From: Mikania micrantha
Lineage: Eukaryota > Streptophyta > Magnoliopsida > Asterales > Asteraceae
DNA length: 64,000 bases
Direction: 5' to 3'
NCBI GenBank assembly: GCA_009363875.1
Contig: CM018681.1
Span: forward strand, 39,511,510-39,575,509
Notes under the pieces: generated by a model
Told to the model about the DNA's origin: nothing
The model's database searches: none
Seen by the model: the letters and a program-made list of their open reading frames with translations, nothing else
Part shown: in pieces, positions 31,874 to 42,595 of the stretch
Layout: the number at the start of each line of letters is the position of its first letter
How positions within the stretch are numbered: position 1 is the stretch's first letter
Position numbers and translations under genes: made by a program

Positions 31874-32658
31874 CCCCGGGGGTATTCGGGTTCGTTTCGG
31901 TTTCTTGGTTCGTGATTTCGTCGCGTATCCCGGAACTTTACGCGTATTTCATTAACAAGAAGTAAAAAGGAAGTTAAATTAATTATTTTGATGAGTTTCA
32001 AAATTGTAAAATGTTATTTATTTTATTAAATTAATTTCGTTCGTGTCGTGTTTTCTTTTTCGTTTCGTCAGATCGCGTCACCATTGCGCGTATTCGTTCG
32101 AATCGTCATTCGAACGAACACGACGATGGTTTTGCTTTCCGACTTTTTTTTCTACTTCTCAGTCATCATTTCAGAACGTTAAACTCACATATATGTTTGT
32201 GTGAATCGTCACCCACGCAAACACACTGCCAGTTCGTTATTCTGAAACGCCACTGTAATATAGTTTGAATTGTGTTTCCTCACTGTCGGACTCAACTAGA
32301 CATCCTGTTATCACATTGTTTTCACATTGAATTGTCGGCCATCTGATTCCTGTCATCTATGGATATCAGATCCCAATCGATTTTTTTTGTTGTTATTCAC
32401 TTGAACATCGTTGTTTCTCATGTTCAGTTGTGTTAACTGTACTTAGGTTTTCACTTAAATACACACAACTAATGTTTCAAATGTATGTTGTACTTACAGT
32501 ATTTAAGTTTCCACGAAAATACATACAATTGTTTCTTGTATTTAGAATTCTGTTAATACAAGTACTGTTTTTTCACATGTAATTACACATAGACACTTTT
32601 GAAAGTACACGTGCCGTACGGACTTGCCGGGCAGTCAGGTACTAGTTGTCACACCTAT

Positions 32659-33834
32659 GCATTTGAACGAACCCTGATAGGGTGGTGACCATCGCGAACC
32701 TTGGGTGGAGTCAGGAAGGTTTGCTGACCCAAATTGTTACTCGGTTGAAATACCTTTGCCCCCAAACTAGCTTATTTCGATCAAGGATCCTAAGTCATAC
32801 TGACCTATCGGCCTAAAAGTGGCCCAAACCGACCCGCGGTTCGAGTACATTCTTCGACCCAAACACTCGGCCCACATGCACACCTATGACCCAAGTGGTT
32901 CATGTGATCTAAGTGATTGATTCGGTCACTTTGATTCAGTGGCTCACCTACATAACATTCGGCCCAAGAATTACTTATCGTCCCAATCGGTTAAAAATGC
33001 AATTTAACATTAGAATCAAATTGTAAGAATAAGATGCATGGAGATTTGATTAGTAAACATGGTTTTATTACAAAGGTGGTGGGTGTTAGGTTAAAAAAAT
33101 TAACAACACCTACGGCACTAAATCTTCACAAGATTAGTTCATGATTTATTAATAATCATGTAAACCCAATCTAAGTTTTTCAATAACAAAATAAAAAGCT
33201 TGAACTATAATCCAAGTTTTAGATTAGAACAATGATAGATTTCAATTTCATGCAACATAACAAAGGTCAACGGATATTAGTGAATGGGAATTATGGCTTT
33301 CACTACAAAAATAATGGCTTTTGGGCCTAATACATTTCACCAACTCAACACATCAGGGACCGAACGATGACCGCGATTCACGATTGTTAGCCACCTGTAA
33401 GGGCTAACATCAAAACAAGCACACAAACACTTACTTAAGGACTTATACTTATGAATTACATACAACATGAAATCAATACAGGATCGTGAAAACAACCTCA
33501 AGTACAATCAAGAGCGCGTGCATTTCTTGTTTAAGCTAAGTCAACCACTTCGAACACAAGGTGAGTTCATACGCCCCTTTTTCTAATCTTAACTGATTTT
33601 AAACTCTCGGGGCTAAGAAACATGCTTACTTTTATTTATTTAAAAGTTTCAGCTTAACATATTGTTTATACTTTGATTAGATAATATTGTATGACTTATT
33701 ATCATTTATCATTGTATGCATGCTTGTATGATCATGATATGACATGAACAACTAGATGAATATGATAATATAATTTCATAACTCATCAACACAATGGAAT
33801 AACATAGTTGTATGATTACATCTTACAACACTTA
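32659..33834 (+). repeat. Gypsy-D 3' LTR, part 2 of 3
   Basis: Continues the LTR after solo LTR F. From 33426 it matches the 5' LTR from 2077. It ends at ACTTA (33830-33834), the target duplication of Gypsy-G. No gene is seen. Confidence 0.9.
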
Positions 33835-34897
33835 TGTAACATCAGTGACGGAACTGTCACCGGAACAGTGATCTTAAACAGTGACATGAACAGTAAACAG
33901 GTACGAACCATATACATTTCAGTACATTTCATATTCATATCAGTTGTCATTATCATTTTGTGTTATCAAACAACAAGTTCATAAACATTTAACAGAAACA
34001 ATGTTCAGAACAATGGTTCTTGAGTCAGATAATTATCTGGCAACACAGAACCATCATGGGATTAATTGTTAGGATTTATTATGTATACCCGTATGTGAGG
34101 CTTTACAGAACAAAACACACGGATGTTGTTATGTGAATGCTAAATTGACGAATTATTCGTATGGGTGACGATTTGTACGAATATATCTGAAGGTTTAATG
34201 TTTTGAATAATATCCGATAATTAGAGAACAATATTGAAAGGTATAGTTATCGTCGTATTCGTCCGGGTGACGATTCGAACGAAGACGCACGACGACCATA
34301 CGATTCAATGTAAACAGTAATAATTATTTAATAAATTTAAATAAAAGATAAGATAATTAGTTAATTTATTAGGAATCACAACTTAGAATGATTTTATAAA
34401 ATTCTATTTTATAAAACAATTCATTTTCGTTACGAAAACTACACGAAAACGACATTTTACGCAAAACCGAACGAAACCGAACAACCGGGCATTTGTGGAT
34501 CATTAATGTGGTCATAAATGACCACACCAACCTCCACCAACCTCTCTCTTTCTCTCATTTTCGTCATACACATCTCTCTCTCTAGGAAATTCTCTCCATC
34601 TTCTATCTAAGATTTCTCCTTCAAAGCTTCACCATTTCGAGCATTCTTGGTGTCAAAACGACCATCTCATCGAGTAGATCACGGAAGTACAAGAAATTTG
34701 GACTTTCATCTGTAGATTTTGAGGTAAATCTCCATTTTATTTCGGTTTTAAATGTGTATCACGAACCTTGTAGATTCTTGTAATTTTAATCACATTGAAC
34801 ACTTAGAAACACTTAGATATACACAGATGAATAACTAGGAAGTTGTAGGAACTGATTTGTAACAGATTGGGGTTGAAAAATTAAGAAGAAAGTACAG

Positions 34898-35285
34898 GTT
34901 CGTGGCCAAATTCGATCAGGCGAACCTGTTGCAGGTAGCCGAACCTTCCTTCTAGTGGCCGAACCTTGGTCTGACGAACCTGTTTTCCTAGCCGAACCTG
35001 GGTTTAGCCGAACCTACTGACAGCCGAACCTGTAGACTCTGAACAATGCACCTGCACACCTGCAACGAACCTGTTGTTGTTCACCTACCAGGCAGCCAAA
35101 CCCTAGGGCCGAACCATTAGGTGAACGAACCTGAAAGAAACGAACCATGGGCCACGAACCTCTGATCGACGAACCTTCTCCAGAGCCGAACCTATGGGCG
35201 GCATGAACCTAGGATGAACAAACCCTAAAGGTTCGCCGAACCCTAAAGGTTCGTTGAACCTGCTCTAATAGTCAATAGGTTCGCT
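34898..35285 (+). repeat. CGAACC array in Gypsy-G 5' LTR
   Basis: About 23 CGAACC/GGTTCG copies in 390 bp. The 3' LTR array (43580-43880) has lost about 80 bp of it. Confidence 0.85.
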
Positions 35286-36899
35286 GCCCAAGAAGGATCA
35301 AAACCCAAAGTGTTAACTAATCAAAATTCAGTACCTAGGGCTATTGAACTTAGTTGTAAGAACAAGGAAATGAATATACGAGTACTCAAAGTTTAGAACG
35401 AACTAAGAAACACACATTAGTGTATGTTATTGCATAAGGTGTTGGTGTAAATCTCAACATTTACATCTAACACTTATATAACTAAATTGGGTTGTTCAAT
35501 TCAACACTTTAAACTAAGTTATATACATGGATGAACAAAGAACTATGGGAAACAAAGAACTATCAAAGGACTTGGGATTGATCTAAATCTTGTTAACTCA
35601 AGTTCTAACACGTTTAACTGTATTATTTATAAAAAAATAGTAAGTTGTTATAATAAATTATGGGATTGGGTTGGAAATGGGTATCTAAGTTAGGCTAGAT
35701 TAGTTAGACTAAATCATAGAAGCAATTAGTAAATTAGGACACTTAGATACACACACCGAGACCAAACCTTAGATACAACGACTCATGCGTATACTTACAG
35801 TATTCGAACTCTTATAAAACAACTCAGGAACTGAAGAAACCTAAGCTACAAGAACGAGCGTGCATTTTGTGATAAGACATTAGCACAGCAACACAGGTGA
35901 GTTCATTGCCCCTTTTCTAAACATTTTTGTTTTAAAACGCGGGGCTGAGAAGCATGCGTAAACTGTTTTGTTTAAATTGTTTACTTAAATGCTTTTATTC
36001 ATTATATGTTATATAATTATGCTTGTTGATACTCCTAGACTCCTGTCTAGGTAATTATTATACAGATCAAATTATCAAGTTAATTAAATTACTCTTATGA
36101 GTAATACTTTAACTCTAAACTTTAAACAAACCCTTCGTCCATCAAGCTCAAATTTAAGAACCTAAATTCAAAGTGAAATCAAGGAAACAAAAGATCATGT
36201 TTAAAGAAATCTAATTCAGTGTGTGATCTGAAGATAATGAATCCTAATTAAGAATCAATTATCATTGTGAAAATCATGGGAATTCTAACGATCAAATCAA
36301 GAGACTCAAGGAATCAGAAATCATAAATGTGTGTGAATCATTGAAATAATGAAATCATTAAGATATAATGAAATCATTAATACTTGAGTTAAGGTGGATG
36401 TCAGTTGTATGGAAATCAAGACCACGTGTAACACACATAAAGTCCCGGCATAAATAGTAGACTCTTGAAGTCAAGCTATATGGGCAATAACGTGAACTAT
36501 CAAATGAAATCAAAATCAAGAGAATCAAAGAGATCAAGAATCAAAGGATATCCGTAAAGTCCCGGCATGTACAGTAGACCATTGGTTCCAGCTGATATGG
36601 GTATCATTAAAATCCCGGCACGCACAGGTATACTCCTTGTGAGTTACGCCTGATATGGGTCACGTGTGAGAGGGTACAACTTGGACAACCACCAACAACT
36701 AAGTCTAATTGATTGAGTCAAATAAGGCCTAATCATCATGTCTTAGTTGTATTAAATGTTTATTTACTTGTTTAATTAACATTTAACCTTATATTGTTAT
36801 AATTGCTTTTGGGAAATCATGTAACTATGATGAACTCAAGAGAATCAAAGGTGAATCAAATTCTGGAAAGTAGAATCTAAATCAGAGGTGAATGGAGTG

Positions 36900-37300
36900 A
36901 AACGCTTAATTATCATTAACAACAATATGTTAAGCAGTCCGGTATGTGGTGGGATAGTGGCTGGGGCTTGTCCCCTACATATGCCCTATATATAAGCATA
37001 CTTGATTGGATAGCATAGGTGGTTGTTGATGAGGTTAAGGTTGTCACTTCGGGGGATCAAGGTAAACATTTTCAGGGTAATCAAATGCTATAAATCATAG
37101 GTCGTGGAATCAAAGTAGTGAAATGAAATGCTTAATTATCACCAGGAACAATATATCATGTGGTTTGGTATGTGGTGGGACGGTGGCTGGGTGGGCGGTA
37201 AGTTCGACCCTACATATGCCCTATATATAAGCATACTAAACTGGATGGTATAGGTGGTTAATGCTGAGGTTAAGGTTGTCATTAAGGTTATACAAACTCA
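36900..37300 (+). repeat. diverged tandem module with CCCTATATATAAGCATAC
   Basis: Two modules of about 235 bp, each running from GCTTAATTATCA through GGTATGTGGTGGGA and the TATATAA block to GGTTAAGGTTGTCA. They differ clearly, so this is an old duplication. It also exists in the 3' LTR, where the second module reads CCCTATGTATAAGC. Confidence 0.8.
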
Positions 37301-37717
37301 TTTTATAAAACTTAATGAACTCACCAACCATGTGTTGACTTTATTTTTGCATGACTTCTCAGGTGACGAACGGGTCAACTGAAGAGTTATTTCTTTGGAC
37401 TAGGTAATCGAATAGAGGACCTAGCTTTTTGGACCTGCATATTTTGAAGCATCATTATACAGTTATTTTGTATATCTTGTGCAGATACAAGATAGAAGAT
37501 TTATGATGTGATAGTAGATTTACATTTTTAAATTATAAACTTAACTGATGTAATTTAACTTTGTAATTCTATTTTATTTTAGATTTATTCTCATTTATAT
37601 ATCATGTGCAATGTAACAATCTGATCATTCCGATTATCACTCACGATATCGCGCCCCGGGTACCTTCCACCCGACGTGGACTCCGATCCAGCCCCGCCGG
37701 CTCGGGGTGTGACAGAT

Positions 37718-37729
37718 TGGTATCAGAGC
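37718..37729 (+). other. primer binding site (initiator tRNA-Met) of Gypsy-G
   Basis: TGGTATCAGAGC three bases after the LTR end. Confidence 0.95.
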
Positions 37730-37875
37730 CATGGTTATAGAGAAATATAGGTCACTTATTTAACTGGTTTGGCCTAGACTATAACCTAGGTACCCTGCAT
37801 ATAGAGAAAACAGGACTTAGGAATTACTTGCATACTGTCTTCTGTATTTGATCATTACACTAACCGATAACTTTA

Positions 37876-39153
37876 TTGGTTATGATCAGAATGCCACCGG
37901 GAAGACAGCCTCCCTTGTTACCTCTACCACCACAAGACTTGGCTCCACACTCCTTCGCACCGTCACCAAATGATTCACCACCGCCACCTCCTCCACCTCC
38001 TCCTCCTCCTCTGATCACTCAACCATCTAGCTCGAGCACAACACCGATGATGGATCCTGCGACTATCGCCATGATGACTTTTCTGAGTAACCAGATGACC
38101 AACCAAATGAAGGAGGCGATACCGGAGATGTTCCTCCGTCTCCGCAACGAAATCAACAACATTGGCAACTCATCAGGGGAAGCCAGTGGAAATACTGGTG
38201 GTTCATCACACTACTCCTACAAATCATTTGTGGGATGTAAGCCACCTAGTTTTAGTGGGTCTGAAGGAGCCGTTGGATTAATCCAATGGATTGAAAAGAT
38301 AGAAGCTACTCTAGATCTTTGTAGCTGCCCAGAGCACCACAAAGTCCGCTATTCAGCTGGAACATTCAACAAGCGGGCTTTGACTTGGTGGAATGGTCAA
38401 GTCAATGCTAGAGGAAAGGAAGAAGCTATGGCCATGCCATGGGAAGATTTTAAGACATTACTGAGAACAGAGTTCTGCCCCAAGAACGAGTTGCAGAAAC
38501 TAGAGGTTGAACTGCCCAACCATGTGATGAAAGGGGCTGATCACATGGGGTACACAACTCGTTACCACGAGTTAGTTGCTTTGGTGCCAGACATGGTGCC
38601 TACTTTAGAGAAGAGGATAGACAGATATGTAGGTGGACTTCTCGCCTGCATTCAGGGCATGGTTGTTTCAGCCAACCCTACCACTGTCAAGTCTGCAGTG
38701 AGATTGTCTGGAAAACTCACTCATCTGATGGTAGCCTCTGGAGTTTTAAAGAAAGAGGCTGACACCGGCAAACGCAAGGAAGAGTCTTCAAAGAAACCTC
38801 ATCATCAACAACACCAGAAGAAGAAGCAGAAATTCATTAAGAACTATACAGTGGCTACTCCCCTCAACCAAGTAGCAGTGGCACAACAAAATGTGCCCAA
38901 GAAACAGTATACTGGCCCACATCCTCTGTGCACTAAATGCCAGTATCATCATGCTGCAAACAATCAGTGCCGTCAATGCACGGGTTGTGGAAGAAAAGGG
39001 TACTGGGTCCAACAGTGCATATTGACACCAAATTCAGCAGTCAACAATGCTGCTCTAGCTCTCCCTCCACCAGCCAACCAAAACAACGGTGGATGCTTTA
39101 CTTGTGGCGAACAAGGACACTTTGCAAAGAACTGCCCGAAGAAGGCACAATAG
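37876..39153 (+). CDS. Gypsy-G gag
   Basis: 425 codons ending in TAG (39151-39153). The long frame starts at 37876; the Met beginning MPPGRQPP at 37891 is the more natural start. Order: Pro-rich N-terminus including a run of 12 prolines in a stretch, a gag capsid-like domain (about residues 118-260: SYKSFVGCKPPSFSG, WIEKIEATLDLC, LTWWNGQV, FCPKNELQKLE), a Lys-rich linker, then knuckles CTKCQYHH.../CTGCGRKGYWVQQC (Tyr replaces the usual His) and CFTCGEQGHFAKNC. It forms the particle and binds RNA. The protease frame continues directly after the TAG in the same register, so the amber either truncates gag-pol or is read through. Confidence 0.9.
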   Translation: MVMIRMPPGRQPPLLPLPPQDLAPHSFAPSPNDSPPPPPPPPPPPLITQPSSSSTTPMMDPATIAMMTFLSNQMTNQMKEAIPEMFLRLRNEINNIGNSSGEASGNTGGSSHYSYKSFVGCKPPSFSGSEGAVGLIQWIEKIEATLDLCSCPEHHKVRYSAGTFNKRALTWWNGQVNARGKEEAMAMPWEDFKTLLRTEFCPKNELQKLEVELPNHVMKGADHMGYTTRYHELVALVPDMVPTLEKRIDRYVGGLLACIQGMVVSANPTTVKSAVRLSGKLTHLMVASGVLKKEADTGKRKEESSKKPHHQQHQKKKQKFIKNYTVATPLNQVAVAQQNVPKKQYTGPHPLCTKCQYHHAANNQCRQCTGCGRKGYWVQQCILTPNSAVNNAALALPPPANQNNGGCFTCGEQGHFAKNCPKKAQ

Positions 39154-39450
39154 GCAGTTCAAGCTCCTCGTGGAAGAGCTTTTGTCATTGGAGCACCAGC
39201 CGCGCGCCAGGACCCAAATGTGGTCACTGGTACGTTTCTCTTACATGAATTTTATGCATCTGTTCTATTTGATACTGGTGCGGATCAGAGTTTTATCTCT
39301 GCCGATTTTGCATGCCAATTAGATTCTATAGAGGAACAGTTAGATTCCCCTTACATCATAGAAGTAGCTAACGGGAAACAGATCACGGTTATTCAGTTTA
39401 TAGAAACTGCCCACAGACCCTTAACGGTCATACATTCACTATCGATTTGA
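39154..39450 (+). pseudogene. Gypsy-G protease
   Basis: In register with gag after the TAG: AVQAPRGRAFVIGAP, then VTGTFLL and the active site FDTGADQSFIS (about 39268-39300), so the aspartic protease triad DTG is intact. A one-base loss near 39425 shifts the frame; the true continuation (HTFTIDLIPMDLG) is in the RT frame that starts at 39447. The two pieces together would give a normal-sized protease domain. Confidence 0.88.
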
Positions 39451-40538
39451 TACCGATGGATTTGGGTAGTTTCGACATCATTGTTGGAATGGATTGGCTT
39501 TCCTCTAATCGAGTGGAAGTCATCTGTTCTAAAAAGCTGCTTCGAATTCCATTGCCGAGTGATCGCGTATTGGAAGTTAAAGGGGATCAAGCAAAACGTA
39601 GTGTCAAAATCATCTCTTGCATAAAAGCGCGTAAGTGTCTACAGAAACGGTGCGTTGCGTTCCTGGCTCATGTGGTGGAGATGGAGAAAGACAAGACAAA
39701 GATTCAAGATGTACCCGTGGTGAAAGAATATCCAGAAGTATTTCCTGAAGATCTGCCTGGTTTGCCACCTGCGCGACCAGTAGAGTTTCGTATTGACTTA
39801 ATTCCTGGAGCAATTCCTGTTGCTAAATCTCCTTATAGGTTAGCACCTTCAGAGATGCAGGAATTGTCTAATCAGTTACAGGAGCTACTTGATAAAGGTT
39901 TCATCAGACCGAGCTACTCACCTTGGGGAGCTCCGATCTTGTTTGTGAAGAAGAAAGATGGATCGTTCAGAATGTGCATAGATTACCGTGAGCTGAACAA
40001 ACTAACCATCAAGAATCGGTATCCGTTACCGAGGATTGATGATTTGTTTGACCAATTGCAAGGAGCTCAATATTTCTCAAAGATTGACTTGCGGTCTGGT
40101 TATCATCAGCTTAGAGTTCAAGACGAATACATACCGAAAACGGCCTTCCGAACCAGATACGGGCATTACGAATTCATGGTGATGCCTTTCGGATTGACAA
40201 ATGCACCGGCGGTTTTCATGGATCTCATGAACCGAGTGTGTAAGCCGTATTTAGATCAGTTTGTCATTGTCTTCATTGATGACATACTGATTTATTCTAA
40301 GAGCAAAACAGATCATGAACAACACCTTAGAAAGATCTTGGAGCTGTTGAAGAAAGAACAACTCTATGCTAAATTCTCCAAATGTGAATTTTGGCTTAGA
40401 GAAGTTCAATTTTTAGGTCATGTGGTCAACAGTGAGGGAAAACACATACACCCTGCCAAGATCGAGGCGATAAAGAACTGGGACACTCCGAAAACACCCA
40501 CGGAGATACGGTCTTTTCTGGGATTGGCAGGTTATTAG
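39447..40538 (+). pseudogene. Gypsy-G reverse transcriptase
   Basis: 363 codons. The end of protease (GMDWLSSN) leads into RT with all blocks: PEDLPGLPPARPVEF, SPYRLAPSE, KKKDGSFRMCIDYRELNK, YPLPRIDDLFDQL, FSKIDLRSGYHQ, MPFGLTNAPA, the catalytic FIDD (VFIDDILIYS, about 40270-40300) and FLGHVVNS. It ends at TAG 40536-40538 inside GLAGYYRRF, because two bases are missing relative to Gypsy-D (GGTTATTA-GAAGG). Catalytic residues are intact, but the frame break cuts it from RNase H. Confidence 0.92.
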
Positions 40539-41583
40539 AAGGTTTATTTCAAACTTTTCTAAAATAGCCTTGCCCCTCACTAAGTTAACCCAGAAGAGTG
40601 AACCGTTTATATGGGAGCAGAAACAAGAAGATGCTTTCCAGACCTTGAAACAGAAGTTATGTAATGCTCCAATTCTATCTCTCCCAGAAGGCTGTGATGA
40701 CTTTGTTGTTTATTGTGACGCCTCCCATCAGGGACTTGGTTGTGTATTAATGCAACGGGACAAAGTCATAGCCTATGCATCAAGACAGTTAAAAGTCCAT
40801 GAGAATAATTACACTACTCATGATCTTGAACTGGGAGCGGTAATCTTCGCACTGAAGATTTGGAGACATTACCTATATGGCACTAAGTGTACCATATTTA
40901 CTGATCATAAAAGTCTGCAGCATATCTTTGATCAAAAGGAGCTCAACATGCGACAACGCTGTTGGGTTGAACTTCTGAATGATTACGATTGCGTGATCAA
41001 GTACCATCCGGGAAAGGCGAACGTTGTCGCCGATGCCTTGAGCCGGAAGGAGCGGGTCAAACCCTTGCGCGTTAGAGCAATGGGAATGACTGTGCAGATG
41101 AGCTTACGAGACATGATTATTCAAGCACAACAAGAAGCACTTGACCGAGGTAATCTGAAGAAGGAACTTGATTGCGGAGCAGAAAAACAGTTTGACTCGA
41201 AGCCTGATGGAATGATCTACTACCGAGAACGTATATGCATCCCGGCGGTAGATGAACTGAGAAAACTTATCTTCGATGAGGCACACAAAAGTAAATACTC
41301 TGTTCATCCAGGCGCTGACAAAATGTACCAAGACTTGCGTGGAATTTATTGGTGGCCTGGAATGAAGAAAGACATAGCCGAATACGTCGGTCGATGTCTA
41401 ACGTGTGCGAAGGTAAAAGCGAAACACCAGAAACCGTCTGGTCTACTGGAACAGCCTGAGATTCCGATCTGGAAGTGGGAACAAATAGCTATGGATTTCA
41501 TTACCAAGCTACCCCGCACTTCCAGTGGTCACGACACAATTTGGGTGATCATTGACTGTTTGACAAAATCTGCTCATTTCTAG
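40539..41583 (+). pseudogene. Gypsy-G RNase H and integrase N-terminal part
   Basis: The restored frame runs from the break to TAG 41581-41583. RNase H shows YCDASHQG, FTDHKSLQHIF and NVVADALS. The integrase zinc segment is HPGADKM...CLTCAKVK. The first catalytic Asp is in MDFITKLP (about 41493). The stop replaces the Leu of the HFLP motif seen intact in Gypsy-D (TTG to TAG). Confidence 0.9.
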
Positions 41584-42560
41584 CCAATGCGTGAGACTTT
41601 CACGATGGATAAACTGGCAAGATTATACATCAACGAGATAGTGGTACGCCACGGTGTGCCATTGTCTATAATTTCTGATCGAGACAGCAGATTTACATCA
41701 AGGTTCTGGCAATCACTGCAGAAATCTCTAGGGACATAGTTAAATCTGAGTACAGCTTACCACCCACAAACGGATGGTCAAAGCGAATGTATTATTCAAA
41801 CCCTAGAGGACATGTTAAGAACCTGTGTATTGGACTACGGTGGGAATTGGGATTCCCATTTACCACTGATCGAGTTCTCATACAATAACAGTTACCAAAG
41901 TAGTATCGGATGTGCACCGTTCGAGGCCCTTTATGGCCGGAAATGTAGATCACCAATATGTTGGACTGAAGTGGGAGATAATCGAATAACCGGGCCAGAG
42001 CTTATTCAGGAAACCACTGACAAGATTGCTCAAATTCAAAGAAGATTACAAGCAACAAGGAGCAGACAAAAGAACTAAGCCGAAAAAAACGGCGCAAGCC
42101 GTTGGAATTTCAAGTGGGAGACCGAGTAATGTTGAAGGTATCCCCATGGAAAGGCGTAGTACGTTTTGCGAATAAAGGCAAGGTAGCACCACGGTATGTA
42201 GGGCTATTCGAAATCATCGAATGTATTGGTCCTGTTGCGTATCGACTGAGATTACCAGAGGAACTCAGTGGTGTGCATGACGTGTTTCACGTCTCAAACC
42301 TAAAGAAATGCCTTGCTGATGAATCACTTGTCATTCCAATTGAGGAAATTCAAGTGGATGAACAGTTACACTTTATTGAAGAACCTTTGAAAGTTATGGA
42401 CCGCAAAGTTAAACAACTAAGGCGGAGCCGCATTCCGATTGTAAAGGTTCGATGGAACTCAAGGCACGGACCCGAGTTCACTTGGGAACGTGAAGATCAC
42501 ATGAAGTCAAAGTATCCCCAACTGTTTGAAGAGGAGGCCGTACCCAATAATAACTCTTAA
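41584..42560 (+). pseudogene. Gypsy-G integrase core end, GPY/F and chromodomain
   Basis: Homology continues in frame (PMRETFTMDKLAR, second Asp in IISDRDSRF, TAG at about 41738, then TDGQSECIIQ with the catalytic Glu kept but Arg changed to Cys), through IEFSYNNSYQSS to a TAA at 42076-42078. After a one-base shift a clean frame 42102-42560 gives FQVGDRVMLKV, PRYVGLFEI (GPF changed to GLF), VFHVSNLKKC and the chromodomain-like tail to EEEAVPNNNS. Confidence 0.9.
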
Positions 42561-42582
42561 AATTTCGGGACGAAATTTCTCT

Positions 42583-42595
42583 AACAAGGGGAGAC
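42583..42595 (+). other. polypurine tract of Gypsy-G
   Basis: AACAAGGGGAGAC just before the 3' LTR. Confidence 0.93.

Larger units (their letters stand above)
9789..32653 (-). mobile_element. Solo LTR F of a gypsy chromovirus, inverted, interrupted by element H
   Basis: Reads TGTCACACCCCGAGCCGG at the left and ...TTGTCACA at the right, the reverse complement of a Gypsy-D-type LTR. CCTAT flanks it on both sides (9784-9788, 32654-32658), and no PBS, PPT or internal sequence of its own is present. This is the mark of a solo LTR left by LTR-LTR recombination. Its own length is about 4.1 kb (9789-10018 plus 28759-32653). Element H sits at 10019-28753. It carries its own GGTTCG array (about 30990-31460) and TATA box (31866-31873, - strand). 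Confidence 0.9.
28759..32653 (-). repeat. Solo LTR F, main part
   Basis: Reverse complement of a Gypsy-D-like LTR. From right to left on the minus strand: LTR start (TGTGACAACTAG), TATA box at 31866-31873, GGTTCG array at 31460-30990, then the long R/U5-like body with the CCCTATATATAAG block (about 29093-29109) and the stem-loop next to element H. Small reading frames are chance; I see no gene in the 3.9 kb. Confidence 0.85.
33835..37714 (+). repeat. Gypsy-G 5' LTR (3880 bp)
   Basis: Ends CTCGGGGTGTGACA before the PBS. It has a CGAACC array at 34898-35285, repeated CCCGGCA-containing blocks (about 36440-36640), and two copies of a roughly 240-bp module holding CCCTATATATAAGCATAC (about 36984 and 37217). 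I saw no clear TATA at the place used in Gypsy-D. No genes. Confidence 0.9.

Noticed and set aside
34700..35500. Host promoter or gene in the gypsy LTR arrays
   Set aside because: The same sequence occurs in both LTRs of Gypsy-G and lies within the element boundaries fixed by ACTTA.
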